Positions 12,288 through 25,652 of a stretch of DNA of 64,000 nucleotides are shown here, piece by piece. Origin of the DNA: Aphelidium insulamus (Eukaryota; Aphelidiomycota; Aphelidea; Aphelidiaceae); NCBI GenBank assembly GCA_036784855.1, contig JAZDSV010000051.1, forward strand, positions 28,102 to 92,101, given 5' to 3'. The translations under genes and the position numbers were made by a program. The notes under the pieces are model-generated. The model was not told the origin of the DNA. It saw only the letters and a list, made by a program, of their open reading frames with translations, and did no database searches. Position 1 is the first letter of the stretch, and every line of letters starts with the position of its first letter.

Positions 12288-13706
12288 ATGACCATGAGCG
12301 CCACTGCTGCCGTGTGCGCCACCGTCCTATGTGCCCTATGCACCGCCAACGCGCTCCAGATCCCGTTCTCTTCCACCAATGCCGCATCGCACGGCTCTGT
12401 GGTGCGGTGCACACCTTTGGTGCCAACCGATTTCAACGCCGCCAACGCCGCCAATGTATTTCAGCTGGCCGACGAGCTTGGAGTGGACCTGTGGACCGAG
12501 AATCCACACATTGAGCGTTCAATTGACTTTCGCGTTCAGGACCAGCAGCAAGTCGAGCAGGTGGAGCGCGCATTGTCCGTGGCATGCACCCCGTGGATCG
12601 ACGCGTCGACGTTGACTGCATTGGCGTCGCGTGGTACTTCTCATTTCAGTGCGGCGGCCTCGACGGAAGAGGATCCGCTGGCCTTCTTCAAAGATTACCG
12701 CCCGTTCGACGATCTGGTGGCCCGTGTGCGCAGTCTTGCTGAAAAATATTCACACCTGGCCCGCTTCAACGAGTCCATCGGTGTCTCGCATGAGGGGCGC
12801 CACATGCCAGTGATTCACATCACTGCTCCGGCGCCGCTGCAAACCTCTGTCGCCACCAAGAAGGTGGTGTGGATTAACGGTGGCATCCACGCCCGTGAGT
12901 GGATCAGCTCACACACGGCCGTCTTCCTTGTGCAGTCCTTACTGACCGGCTACGAGTCGGATCCGGCCGTGAAAGACCTTCTAACCCGTGTCGAGTTTGT
13001 CATTGCGCCACACATCAACCCGGATGGCTACGAGTACGCCCGTCTGCACAACCGCATGTGGCGCAAGAACCGCCGCGTCAACTCGGACGGCTCCCGCGGT
13101 GTCGATTTGAACCGCAACTACAACGTCAAGTGGGGCCGTGGCGGATCGAGCTCCTCGCCGTGGTCCGACACGTATATGGGACCATACGCTGGCTCGGAGC
13201 CCGAGACGCAGGCAGTGTCCAACTACGTGCCGCCGCTGAATGCTAGTATTGGCATTGATCTGCACAGCTACGGCCAATTGTTGATGCGTCCGTGGGGCAA
13301 CAGTCTGGACGATCACCCGCGCGAGGCCGTGAACAAGAAACTTGGCGATGGCATGCGAGACGTGATTGCCGCCTTCAGTGGCGCTAGATACACGTCGCAA
13401 AAGAGTGCCGGCCTGTACCCTGTGACTGGAGGTCTGGACGACTGGCTCACCAGCACTGGAATGATTGGGTTTACCTTTGAGGTAATATTGTAATGTGGGT
13501 GCTTTATGATTATGATGATTATGATTACGATATAGCTTCGTGACCGTGGTAATTATGGATTTGTGTTGCCGAAAGAGCAGATCATTCCCACGGGCAAAGA
13601 GATCTTTGAAGGTATGCTGCATTGAATGACAAATTGAAGTATTATGTGGTGATGAACATTTGCAGCCATCAAGTACCTGGGCAAGTTTGTCGTAGAGGAA
13701 ATGTAA
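12288..13706 (+). CDS. Secreted M14A zinc carboxypeptidase, B-like specificity
   Basis: Exons 12288-13481, 13536-13611 and 13666-13706 give 436 residues. A signal peptide (MTMSATAAVCATVLCALC) precedes a propeptide and the catalytic domain. Zinc ligands are visible as the H-x-x-E in GGIHAREWISSHTAVF and the later His in IDLHSYGQLLMRPWG; the substrate-binding arginine region is NRMWRKNR and the catalytic Glu is in FTFELRDRGNYGF, which is rebuilt by splicing of intron 1. At the S1' pocket the family has GGS-I-DW in carboxypeptidase A and GGS-D-DW in B; here it is GGLDDW, so preference for C-terminal Lys/Arg is inferred. The length fits pro-carboxypeptidases. I chose the ATG at 12288 because it opens directly into the signal peptide. 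Role: extracellular or vacuolar peptide digestion. Confidence 0.95.
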
Positions 13707-14258
13707 GGTGCCATCTGCAGTCATGGCATACAATGCATACATAAGCGATAAGATTCCGATATAAAAATTCCCTATGATTAATAATACTTCATCGATAGCG
13801 GTGTATATGTATGTGACATATGCAGATGTCAGGTGTTTGTCTACATACATAGCTGTAATATATATAAATATATATATGCATACGCAATAAGCTATTGACA
13901 TATCGTAGTCTCCAATTGTAGTTGTAATCATGTACTTGCGCCGTCCTGAAGCATCCATTCTCACTACATATGTGAAGCACTGTGTGGGGCCATGTTGTAT
14001 TTTGGGGGTAAACCTGCATCGATATGCAAGCTTATATGTTATGAGACAGCTTGTTTGAGACTGTAAACTCTTGTAATGTGCATTCTATGTACCTAGTAGT
14101 ACATAAGTGATAAATAACTGTTGGGCATCGGCGTGCCTATTTATTCTGTGTAGTGCGTCATTAAATACACGTGTCGTTACAGGGCTCGCGTATGCGCCAG
14201 GTATGTATGAACAGTACAGAGTGTGGTATTAAGAACTGCCGCAGTCCACAATTAGCCA
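13707..14258. other. Intergenic region, no feature recognised
   Basis: About 550 bp between two plus-strand genes. It is AT-rich with several TATA-like and TGTATAT runs. I see no reading frame, RNA gene or repeat that can be supported. Confidence 0.6.
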
Positions 14259-16709
<2,451 letters not shown>

Positions 16710-16836
16710 AAGCTGATATAATACAGCAGCTGTATACATACTTTGTAAGTTACTTATGTACACAAATCCAGGAAAATGAAAGGATTTTTAGCAAGCAATA
16801 ATCCGTTCCGCATTGGAAGCCACTTCCACTTCAATC

Positions 16837-18231
16837 ATGAAGCACATACTGGCACTTTTGGCCTCGGCCATGGCCGGTGTCCACGCGGTACCCCTCATTT
16901 GCACATACAGCAATGGTAGATATGTAGAGCTTCCTGACATATGTGCCGCAGTACTCCAATACGTACAAGCTGGACAAGTTGAACAAGGAGCTGGCGGGCA
17001 GTCGCGGCGCCGGCTACATCAAGTTGGACGTGCATGGCTACAGCGTGATGGTAGCGGATGAGCCGCGCAACTACTCTGTGGTGCTGCGTATGTGCATTGT
17101 GATATGTGCATTAAGCTACAAGCATGAATATTGCCGCAGTGACTACGGCCATGGACGAACGGTTCGGGTGTCAGCCGTGCCGGGCGTTCGACTCGGCATT
17201 CAAGGCCGTAGCAGGCTCCTATGCACGCATGGGTGTCAAGAATGAGCTCTACTTTGCGTACGCCGACTTTTCCACCGCCAGGGAGATCTTTGAGAAGGTG
17301 AGTGGTAGGGTGCCGAATGTTGATTCCACCGAATGACACGCCAGCTGCAACTACAATCCGCACCAAACGTCATGCACTTTCCACCCACTGAGGGACCGCG
17401 CGGTCGGGGCGCCTCTCCCTCGCCGGATCGCTACGAGATTGCATCGTGCGTGTTGCACTAAAATTTTGTATGTTTTAAGCTCAGCTTCTCGCCGCAGCTT
17501 TGAGAGCGACGATTTCGCCGAGTGGGTTACCACGTTGACTGGCCAGTCTGTGCGTCTGCTAGTTATGAATGCTTGCATCACGTCCAATAATATTTACGCA
17601 GGTCAAAGTTGCGAAACCAATTGATTACATGCAGCTGGCCAACAAGGCGGCACTGGCGTTCTTTGTGCTGGCAGGCAAGCACATACATGCTTGAACAGAT
17701 TGCACTAGGCTTAAATACCTGAACAGTAATGCGTCTGGTCTATTCTCGCTTCCATCAACTGGTCAACAGCACGCTGCCGTGGGCCGCAATGGTCTTGGTC
17801 TTCTCCACCATCATGAACTCTGGGTTTATGTGGAATCAGATCCGCCATCCGCCATACTCTGGTGTGACCCGCGATGGCCGACCCCAGTTCATTGCCGACG
17901 GTTTCCAGAATCAGTTCCAGGCAGAGACGCAGATTATCGCGGCCCTATGTATGAGTTGCTATACATTGTTGTATGTTACTGCTGTTTACACGGTAAGCAG
18001 ACGCCGCTAGCGCCGCTGCTGTCGTCTTTCTGGTGCAGCGGGTCCCTTCATACGGCGAAGCATTCCAGCAACGATATGCTGTATATGCCGGACTAACCAC
18101 GTTTTTCCTGCTAGCCAGCATATTGATCGGCATCTTCAGGTGTGTATTTGCATATGGTATTGTAAATAGTTGACGTTGCTGTTGTACATAGACTCAAGAA
18201 TGGCGGCTACCCGTTCAAGCTGCTGCTCTAA
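16837..18231 (+). CDS. OST3: Oligosaccharyltransferase subunit OST3/OST6 (TUSC3/MagT1 family)
   Basis: This ER membrane subunit has a lumenal thioredoxin fold that holds substrate cysteines near the catalytic STT3. Reading through eight or so short introns gives signal peptide MKHILALLASAMAGVHA, then YSNTYKLDKLNKELAGS, PRNYSVVL, a C-x-x-C (FGCQPCRAF), LYFAYADF, APNVMHFPPTEGPRGRG, and four TM segments including GFMWNQIRHPPYSG and the C-terminal LTTFFLLASILIGIFR with terminal LKNGGYPFKLLL, all diagnostic for OST3/OST6. One intron (17675-17726) begins with GC (gcaagc) rather than GT; it is required to keep FFVLA joined to VMRLVYSRFHQL. The first intron is phase 0 right after the signal peptide. 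It belongs functionally with ALG2 at 51914. Confidence 0.93.
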
Positions 18232-18502
18232 CCGGGGACTCTCCCACTCTCTTACGAAGTAACTGTATGCGCCAAATGCGCACAGTTTAACAATAAATTA
18301 GGTTCTGGCCTGCTGTACATGTATCATATTGTACATAACGCCTTTTTATTACATTATAGCCCAATACATAATCTGTTGGGTATTTGCCTGGATACCATCA
18401 CTGAATGCATCCCAAAATAGCGCGCCGCCACTTTAAATATCTTCTCCGCTTCAATACACTGCTTTAGATACGCAAAGCGCTTATTGAGGCCTCCACGACA
18501 CG

Positions 18503-19384
18503 ATGCAGCTATTCGGCAAGGCAAAGAAGGCCGGCCCCAGTGCCAAGGACTCTATAGTTCAGCTGCGGGAGACACTGGAGATGCTGGAGAAGCGTGAGCG
18601 CTTCCTGCAGACCAAGATCGACAATGAAGTCAAGACGGCCAAGGCCAACGTAGCCAAGAACAAGAAGGGTGCGTGCCTGTGCACATGGCAGCGTGTAGAT
18701 GTGTCTGGATATGTAGAATATGCTCAACGGTTTATTCGCATATACTGACACGCCCGCGGTGTATAGTCGCTCTGATGGCGCTGAAGCGGAAGAAGGCCTA
18801 CGAGGGCCAAGTGGACAAGCTTATGGGCGCCCGGATGACCCTAGAGACCCAGGTGATGACCATTGAGAACGCCAATGTCAACCTGGAGGCCATGAACGCC
18901 ATGAAGTCGGGCGCGGACGCCATGAAGCGCATCCACGGCGCCATGTACGTGACCGTGTCTGTATGAAGAATATACTCTCACTGCATAGGGACATCAACCG
19001 CGTGGACAACACCATGGATGAGATACGCGAGCAGATGGATCTGGCGAACGAGATTTCGGACGCCATTTCGCAGCCCGTCGCTTACGGCATGGAAATGGAC
19101 GAGGACGAGCTGACGGCCGAGCTGGAACTGCTGGAGCAGGAGGAACTCGATGCCAAGCTTCTCGGTGCGGAGCCGGTACCTCAACGTGCGCCCACATCAG
19201 CCGCCGACTTGAAACTGCCTGGCGTGCCCAAGACGGAGCCAGGTACGATACTATGGTAATGGATGGTTATGTTATACTTATGCGTTGTACAGCTATTGCC
19301 CAGCCGCCGCGACCATCCAGGCAACAGGTTGCAGAGGAGGAGGATGCCGAGTTGGCAGAATTGCGCGCCAGCATGGCCATGTGA
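18503..19384 (+). CDS. SNF7: ESCRT-III core subunit Snf7/Vps32/CHMP4
   Basis: Snf7 polymerises on membranes for multivesicular body sorting and scission. Four exons: 18503-18668, 18767-18944, 18989-19242, 19293-19384. The protein is MQLFGKAKKAG, then basic helices (LRETLEMLEKRERFLQTKID, VALMALKRKKAYEGQV), a Met-rich hinge, DEIREQMDLANEISDAIS, and an acidic C-terminus ending in ELAELRASMAM, a MIM1-like motif for Vps4 binding. All diagnostic features of CHMP4 are present in order and the length (about 229 residues) is normal. The start is the first ATG and is followed at once by the conserved basic amphipathic N-terminus. Confidence 0.96.
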
Positions 19385-20187
19385 TCTGTCCTGGCAAAGA
19401 AGACTATTCAATTATAGTTTTGTTCTTGAAAGACTTGTTCACTATGAAGACCTCACTAGTTATTGATGCATCCGTTAATTTTTACTCATCATTTATTGAT
19501 GTGAAAGAGTTGCTGAACTGTTAAACTCTGGGGAAAGGGCGCACCTACTTGCCACTTGTAATTAGAACGCACAATTGTATAAACTAGAAATACGTTCGTA
19601 AAATCACATAAATTGTATTAATGACATACTTCATTAATTGTCCCATAGAAATACTCTGATATTTTAGCAAGCTACATGGTGATTACACGCGTCAAGCAAA
19701 GTATTTGAATTTACTGGAAGGCAACACGCGTCTTGTGTGCTCTATTTACACAGCCGACCAATCAGACGCCGTGGCCAAATTACAATGCACCACACGTAAT
19801 GTAATTAGCGACCGATCGTCCCACCTTCACTGCTCAAATCGCTTGCTGACTCTGCCAGACACCGACACCGACAGGCAGTAGTAGTCTTACATTCAGCCAG
19901 CCAGCGTCTCGATTAACAGCGGCGCCACTGTGCTGTGCTGTAACCAGATATATTTAAGGTAAGCTAGGTTAATGTGCACGTGCGTGTGGTGTACGTGGCA
20001 ATGGCAGTGTGACAGTGGAGCGCGGATCATGCCAAGTCAGCACTGAGATATGCCGTGCACTGTGTATGCATGTATGCATGCAGACAGACAGACATTGTTC
20101 CACTGTCACACTGCCACTGCCACGCTGCCACACTGTTCATTCTAGCCGCGTGCTCACTGTTCCGACGCGTAGCATTCACAAGTAGGG
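19385..20187. other. Intergenic / 5' region of the chitin synthase
   Basis: About 800 bp without a supported gene. A TATA-like tatatttaag lies at 19949-19958, and short imperfect repeats of the type gccactg/cagtggc and gcatgtatgcatgcagacag occur at 20000-20130, some able to pair. These may be 5' UTR or core promoter; nothing more can be shown from sequence alone. Confidence 0.45.
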
Positions 20188-23100
20188 ATGTCTTCGTCGT
20201 CCCGCGATCCTGATTCTGGCAGCCAGAACCAGAACGGTGGCAACAGCACCGCGCCAGAGCGCCGCATATCCGTCGGTACCGGCCTCGACAAGCTTTTGCG
20301 CAACCTCGGCGCGACCAACACCTCGCAGCCAGATGCAAGTAGCGAAACCTCGGCCGTGATGAGCAGCGCTGATGGTATCATGCAGCGTCAACAACAACAG
20401 CAACAGCGTCAACAACAGCCACCCAGAGTGGCCAGACCGGCTGGTCCGCGTCCACCCGCGTTCGTCGACACCACCATCGCGAAGAAGTCAAAGCCGCGCG
20501 AGCCATGTAAGTCAAGTGTGTCACTATGCACACTGACAGTGACAGACATTGCCACCGCCACTCGTAGCAGTGTGCCCACAGCGGCACAGCAAGCAGATGG
20601 TGGTGCGGCACGCGCACGCTCCTCCACGGACCCTGCTGTCAATGCTGCACTGGCCAGCTATGCGTCACGTAGAGCCACCGCGTCGTCGCAGCCAACACTC
20701 ACCACGCACCAGCTGAATGAGATGGCCAAACGCCGCATGACCACCATGAACGGCGGCGGCGGTGGCGGGGGCAGTGGTAGCGGTACAGAGGCCACCCGCA
20801 CCGAGAGCCGCCTCATTCCGCGCATCTCCCTCGCCGAGCTGAATGAACTGCCCAGTGTGTCACTGCCGGGTTTCACGCCGCACTCTTCCAGCCGCCGGCC
20901 CAGCGACAACAAGATGCTAGATCCGCAGTCTGCCGCCGCGTGGGACCGCGAGAAGGGCCAGTCTGGGGCCGCCATGACACGCAAGCGCTCGCTGATCCGG
21001 CCGGAGCGCGACCGCCGCTCACGCCAGCCACGCCAGGATCTGTTGACGGCCGGCGGTATCAGTGCTGGCTCCTCGCAGACCTACCTGGCCAGTGGTGGCC
21101 GCGGCAAGAAGGCCGACCAACAGGATTTTAGCCGCTACTACCGCAACAAGTGGACGCCGTGGACAGTGTTTGCGCGGCTGGTCACGTTCTACGCGCCGAA
21201 TGCCGTCCTGCGCTGCTTTGGCATGCGGGATGCGCGTGTGCAGGAGGCGTGGCGCGAGAAGATGGGCCTGGTGACGATTATATTCTGGATGTGCGTGCTG
21301 CTGGGGTTCATCACGTTTGGCTTCCAGTACGTCACGTGCATCATGGGCGAGCCGCAAAAGTTTCTCTTCCGCGACGGCAATGCAAACGTGGTCAACATCC
21401 GCGGCGACCTGTACGACATCAGCACGTTCACGCACCCTGGCAAGACCAATGTGCAGGATGTGGCGGGCAAGGATGTGTCCTGGCTGTTCCCTCTGTACCC
21501 CGAGATGATGAGCGGGCAGTCGGCGTGCAGTCTTGTGCCGGACGCAAAGAACGTCACGATAAGCTGCACGGTGGACGGCACGGATCTGACGGGCTATTGC
21601 CACACCGTGGACCAAGCTAGTCAGATGCTGAACCAGTTGAACATTATCGGCAAGCAGAGCTACGACTGGTCCGACATTGAGGGTTCCGATCGGTACATTG
21701 TCTTCAATGGCATGGTGCTGGACTTGGACCGCTACTTCAAGGAAGGCAACCAGTTTCTGGGCGGCACAGATTTCGAGAATTTGCTTGTGCAAAATAGTGG
21801 TCACGATGTCACGCGCCTCTTCACCTCCACCGACGATCTAAAGTTGCGCATGAACTGCTTGCAGGAGCGCTTCCGTGTCGGAGTAGTCAACCAGGATTCG
21901 GCCGGCTGTCTGGCCAGTCAGGTGCGTAAATATTTTTTTCTGACGTCAAATTTAGTTTACATATCATGTAGGTCTTCATGTGGACATCGCTGATTGTTAT
22001 ATTGGCGGTGATATTGATCAAGTTTGTCATTGCTGTCTTCTTCAACTGGACAATGTCGCGCAAGCTGGGCAAAGCACTTCCGCCACCGCCCGACTACAGC
22101 GAAGAAGCAGACGCGGGCAAGAATCGCGTGGCTGGCGGTACCCGCGGCATGGACACGGCAAGCAAGCGCGGCAGTATGATGCTGCCAATGTCGTCGCGAT
22201 ACAGCCAGCAGTACAATTCGCACTCCAACTACAGCAACAGCGCGGGCAGCATTCGCGCGCAGGCCACTCGCACAATTTCTGGCCGCCCACAGTCAATGAT
22301 CGCGGGCAGATTGTCGCCGCCGCAATCCACCGCCACGGCCGGACCCATGCATCTGAGTGCCGAGAACATTGCCGGCATCGATCCGTCGGGCATTCTGCGC
22401 ACCATTCTCCTGGTCACGTGCTACAGCGAGGGCGAGGCTAGTCTGCGCACCACACTCGACTCACTGGCACGGACCACGTTCCCGGACACGCACAAAATGC
22501 TCTTCATCATCGCGGACGGCATCATCACCGGTCGCGGCAATGCGAAATCCACCGCCGACATCCTGGTGGACATGATTGAGTTGGACCCGCAGTTTGACAC
22601 CACACCCGAACCGTATTCGTATGTGGCCATTGCGGACGGCACCAAGCGGCACAACATGGCGCGCGTGTACGCCGGCCGCTACCATGTGGAGGGACACACG
22701 GTGCCTACGGTGCTGGTGGTCAAGTGCGGCACACCGGAGGAGCAGAAGGACCCGAAGCCGGGCAATCGAGGCAAGCGCGACTCGCAGGTGTTGCTGATGC
22801 AGTTCCTGTCCAAGTGCATGTTTGACGACCGCATGACCACACTGGAGTTTGACATGTTCACCAAGATCACGGCGGTGAGCAGCTGCTACGACGGGCTGAC
22901 ACTGGACATGCTCACTGAGCGCGTCACGCCCGACCTGTACGAGCTGGTGCTCATGGTGGTAAGATTATAATATTGTCGATATATATACATCAACTCATAA
23001 TATATTCCAGGACGCCGACACCAAAGTGATGCCGGACGCGCTGACGGCAATGTCGTGGACCATGGCCAACGATCCGCGCATATCTGGCCTGTGCGGCGAG

Positions 23101-24030
23101 ACCCGCATTGCCAACAAGTCCACGTCGTGGGTGACGGCCATGCAAGTGTTTGAGTACCACATCTCGCACTTTCTGTCAAAGTCGTTCGAGAGCGTGTTTG
23201 GGTGCGTGACATGCTTGCCGGGCTGCTTCTGCATGTACCGCATCAAGGCGCCCAAGGGTCCGGTGAATGCGGACGGCACGCAGTTCTACGTGCCCATCCT
23301 CGCCAACCCGGACATCGTGGAGCAGTACAGTGAGAATGTGGTGGACACGCTGCACAAGAAGAACTTACTGCTGCTGGGCGAGGACCGCTACCTCACCACA
23401 CTGATGCTCAAGACCTTTCCCAAGCGCAAGATGGTGTTTGTGCCGCGCGCCGTGTGCAAGACCGTGGTGCCGGACACGTTCAAGGTGTTGCTGTCACAGC
23501 GCCGGCGCTGGATCAACAGCACCGTGCACAACCTGCTCGAACTGGTGCAGATCCGCGATCTGTGCGGCATTTTTTGCTTCTCAATGCAGTTTGTCATATT
23601 CATGGAGCTGGTGGGCACGGCGGTGTTGCCGGCCGCCATCGCCTTCACGCTGTACCTGCTGGTGATCTCGTTCCTGATGACACCGGTGCCAGTCATTCCG
23701 CTGGTGCTGCTGGCGCTGATTCTCGGCCTGCCCGCCATACTCATACTGATCACCTCGAAGCGCTGGGTGTACATTGTGTGGATGGCGGTGTACCTGGTGT
23801 CTCTGCCGATTTGGAACTTTGTGCTGCCCGTCTACGCCTACTGGCACTTTGACGACTTTAGCTGGGGCGAGACCAGACAGGTGGCCGGTCCAGCTGGCAG
23901 CGATGGCCACGGTGCCGACAAGCAGGGCGTCTTTGACTCGAGCAAGATTGTCATGAAGCAGTGGTCCGAGTTTGAGCGTGAGAGGAGACGCGCGGCCGGC
24001 GCCATTGCCTCGCCCACACAGACTGCCTGA
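20188..24030 (+). CDS. CHS3: Chitin synthase, class IV/Chs3-like with cytochrome-b5-like region
   Basis: Family 2 glycosyltransferase that makes chitin from UDP-GlcNAc at the plasma membrane. Exons 20188-21921, 21972-22958, 23011-24030 give 1,246 residues. Order: disordered Ser/Gln-rich N-terminus; a block [19 protein letters not shown] followed by [19 protein letters not shown], as in fungal Chs3; a lumenal region with [13 protein letters not shown] and [15 protein letters not shown] (cytochrome-b5-like folds); a second TM; then the catalytic domain with VDADT (made by splicing of the second intron), [20 protein letters not shown] and [13 protein letters not shown]; then several TM helices. 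All key catalytic motifs are intact. The N-terminal third contains a strong donor-like site (gtaagt at 20507) and an in-frame acceptor 39 nt downstream, so an optional small intron is possible without loss of frame. A cell-wall enzyme such as this is main evidence for a fungus-like host. Confidence 0.96.
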
Positions 24031-24166
24031 AATCATTTCAAATAGACTGCATAGTGCATGCATGCAGCTGTGTGCAGTGCATCGCTCCGTCAGTGTAAGA
24101 ACGCATAAGCACGCACGCACACACCCACGCGTAGTTTGCAGCATTGCCACAGCCACAGCCACTGTC

Positions 24167-25618
24167 ATGGGCGCCTGTGTCAGCGGGTGGTGGCAGCGAT
24201 TGAATGGCGCCGCCGAACCAGCCAGCCAAAAGTATGTAACCAGCGGCGGCCCTGGCGCCAATGGTACGGCGGTGGTGCCGAGCTGGGAGGCCAGACGCAA
24301 TACCAAGCTGGACCCGGCGGATTTTGCGTGGCGCTCTCTACGACAGTGTGCCCGCGCCAAGGAGCCCGGCAGCATTGACGGCCGCGCCGAGTTTGTCATT
24401 GATGACTGTGAGGTGTGTGGCGTGGTGTGCATATGCCTGAGTGTGCGGCCTGACGGACGACGGAAGGACTGCTCACTGCTGCTGCTGGACTGGACGGTGC
24501 AGGCCACTGTGGACGCATGCAAACGCTGCACAATCCTCCTCGGACCGACGGAGGGAAGGTGGGACTTGGTGTCTGTGTGTGCGCACACCTACCCAGACTA
24601 ACAGGGGGGTACACAGCGTCTTTATCCGCGACTGCCGGCAGTGCCACTTTATCGTGTTGTGCGCCCAGTTCCGTATGCGCGACTGTCACGCGTGCTCTGT
24701 GCACCTGCTCTGCACCGCCCAGCCCATCATTGAGTCCAGGTGTGAGTCTGTGTGTCTGTGTATGTATAAGTGTGTCCATTGCTGGATGTCTGTGTATATA
24801 TGTGGATGTCTATATATGTCTGTAATAACTCTCTATGCACATCTGCAGCACCGATATAACATTCGAGTGTGCCCGGGCTTCGTGGCCGCAATTGCCGGCA
24901 CAACTGGCCGCCGCCAAGTTGAGTCGCTGGAACAACCAGTGGTGGGATGTGCACGATTACACGCCGTGCCAGTCGCCGCCCAACTTTTCCCTGGTGAGAT
25001 GGCGGTGCATTGACTGCTGGCGTCTGTAATACAGCACAGCAGGCAACGAGCGACAGGGAGTGGACATCGCCACAAGTGCGCGAACTGCTCGGCACTCACA
25101 GTGCTGTAATTTCCGGAGACAGTGCCAGCGACTTGCCAGATGTGCTGGGCGCCTTGGCCGCCGGAGATTCCATGATGTATGCGTGTATTGCGGTCGGTGA
25201 TGGCGCGTCAGAGTCGGCAGCGGATGCTATGGCAATGCAATGGATCTCCCGGCTGGCACAGGCATGTCTGTCCGTGACACCGCTGCGGCTTCAGCTAACC
25301 ATATCGTAGGGCGCTGTACAGCTGCGGCAGTCACGGAGACTGCACCGACCAGACCAGACCACACTCACAGCCCTGGGCTCCATTCCACCACGGCGCAACT
25401 ATATCGCTGCACTTGCATTCGAGTTTGCGCTGGTGTCCGCAGCAACTGCCAACATGCGCGTCGACTGTCGCCAGCAGTGGGACGGACTTGCCACTGAGAG
25501 TAGTGGCAGCACCAATGCCGCACCGGCAACCAGCTGCTACTACATGCTCATGGACGACGGGACGCGCGAGGCGGCACAGCGCTTCAAGGCGGCCCTGTTC
25601 ACGCGCAGCCAGGACTGA
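24167..25618 (+). CDS. RP2: RP2/XRP2 homologue: TBCC-domain ARL3 GTPase-activating protein
   Basis: RP2 stimulates GTP hydrolysis by ARL3 to release lipidated cargo at the ciliary base. The protein opens MGACVSGWW, so N-myristoylation at Gly2 and palmitoylation at Cys4 are expected, as in human RP2. The TBCC beta-helix follows: WEARRNTKLDPADFAW, EFVIDDCEDCSLLLLDWT, CKRCTILLGPTEGSVFIRDC, CAQFRMRDC and CTAQPIIESS, keeping the Gln/Arg pair that forms the catalytic finger. RWNNQWWDVHDYTP and an NDK-like C-terminal domain come next. Six exons: 24167-24412, 24467-24558, 24617-24739, 24849-24993, 25043-25269, 25310-25618. The first intron is 54 nt with no stop, so it could be read through in frame, but its removal restores the family alignment. 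The last exon is weakly conserved. Confidence 0.9.
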
Positions 25619-25652
25619 CCTAGCAGTAGAACAGAGAGAGAGAGTGAATGCT

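Noticed and set aside
12981-13964. 327-codon minus-strand frame
   Set aside because: Antisense to the M14 carboxypeptidase exon and intergenic DNA; no conserved pattern.
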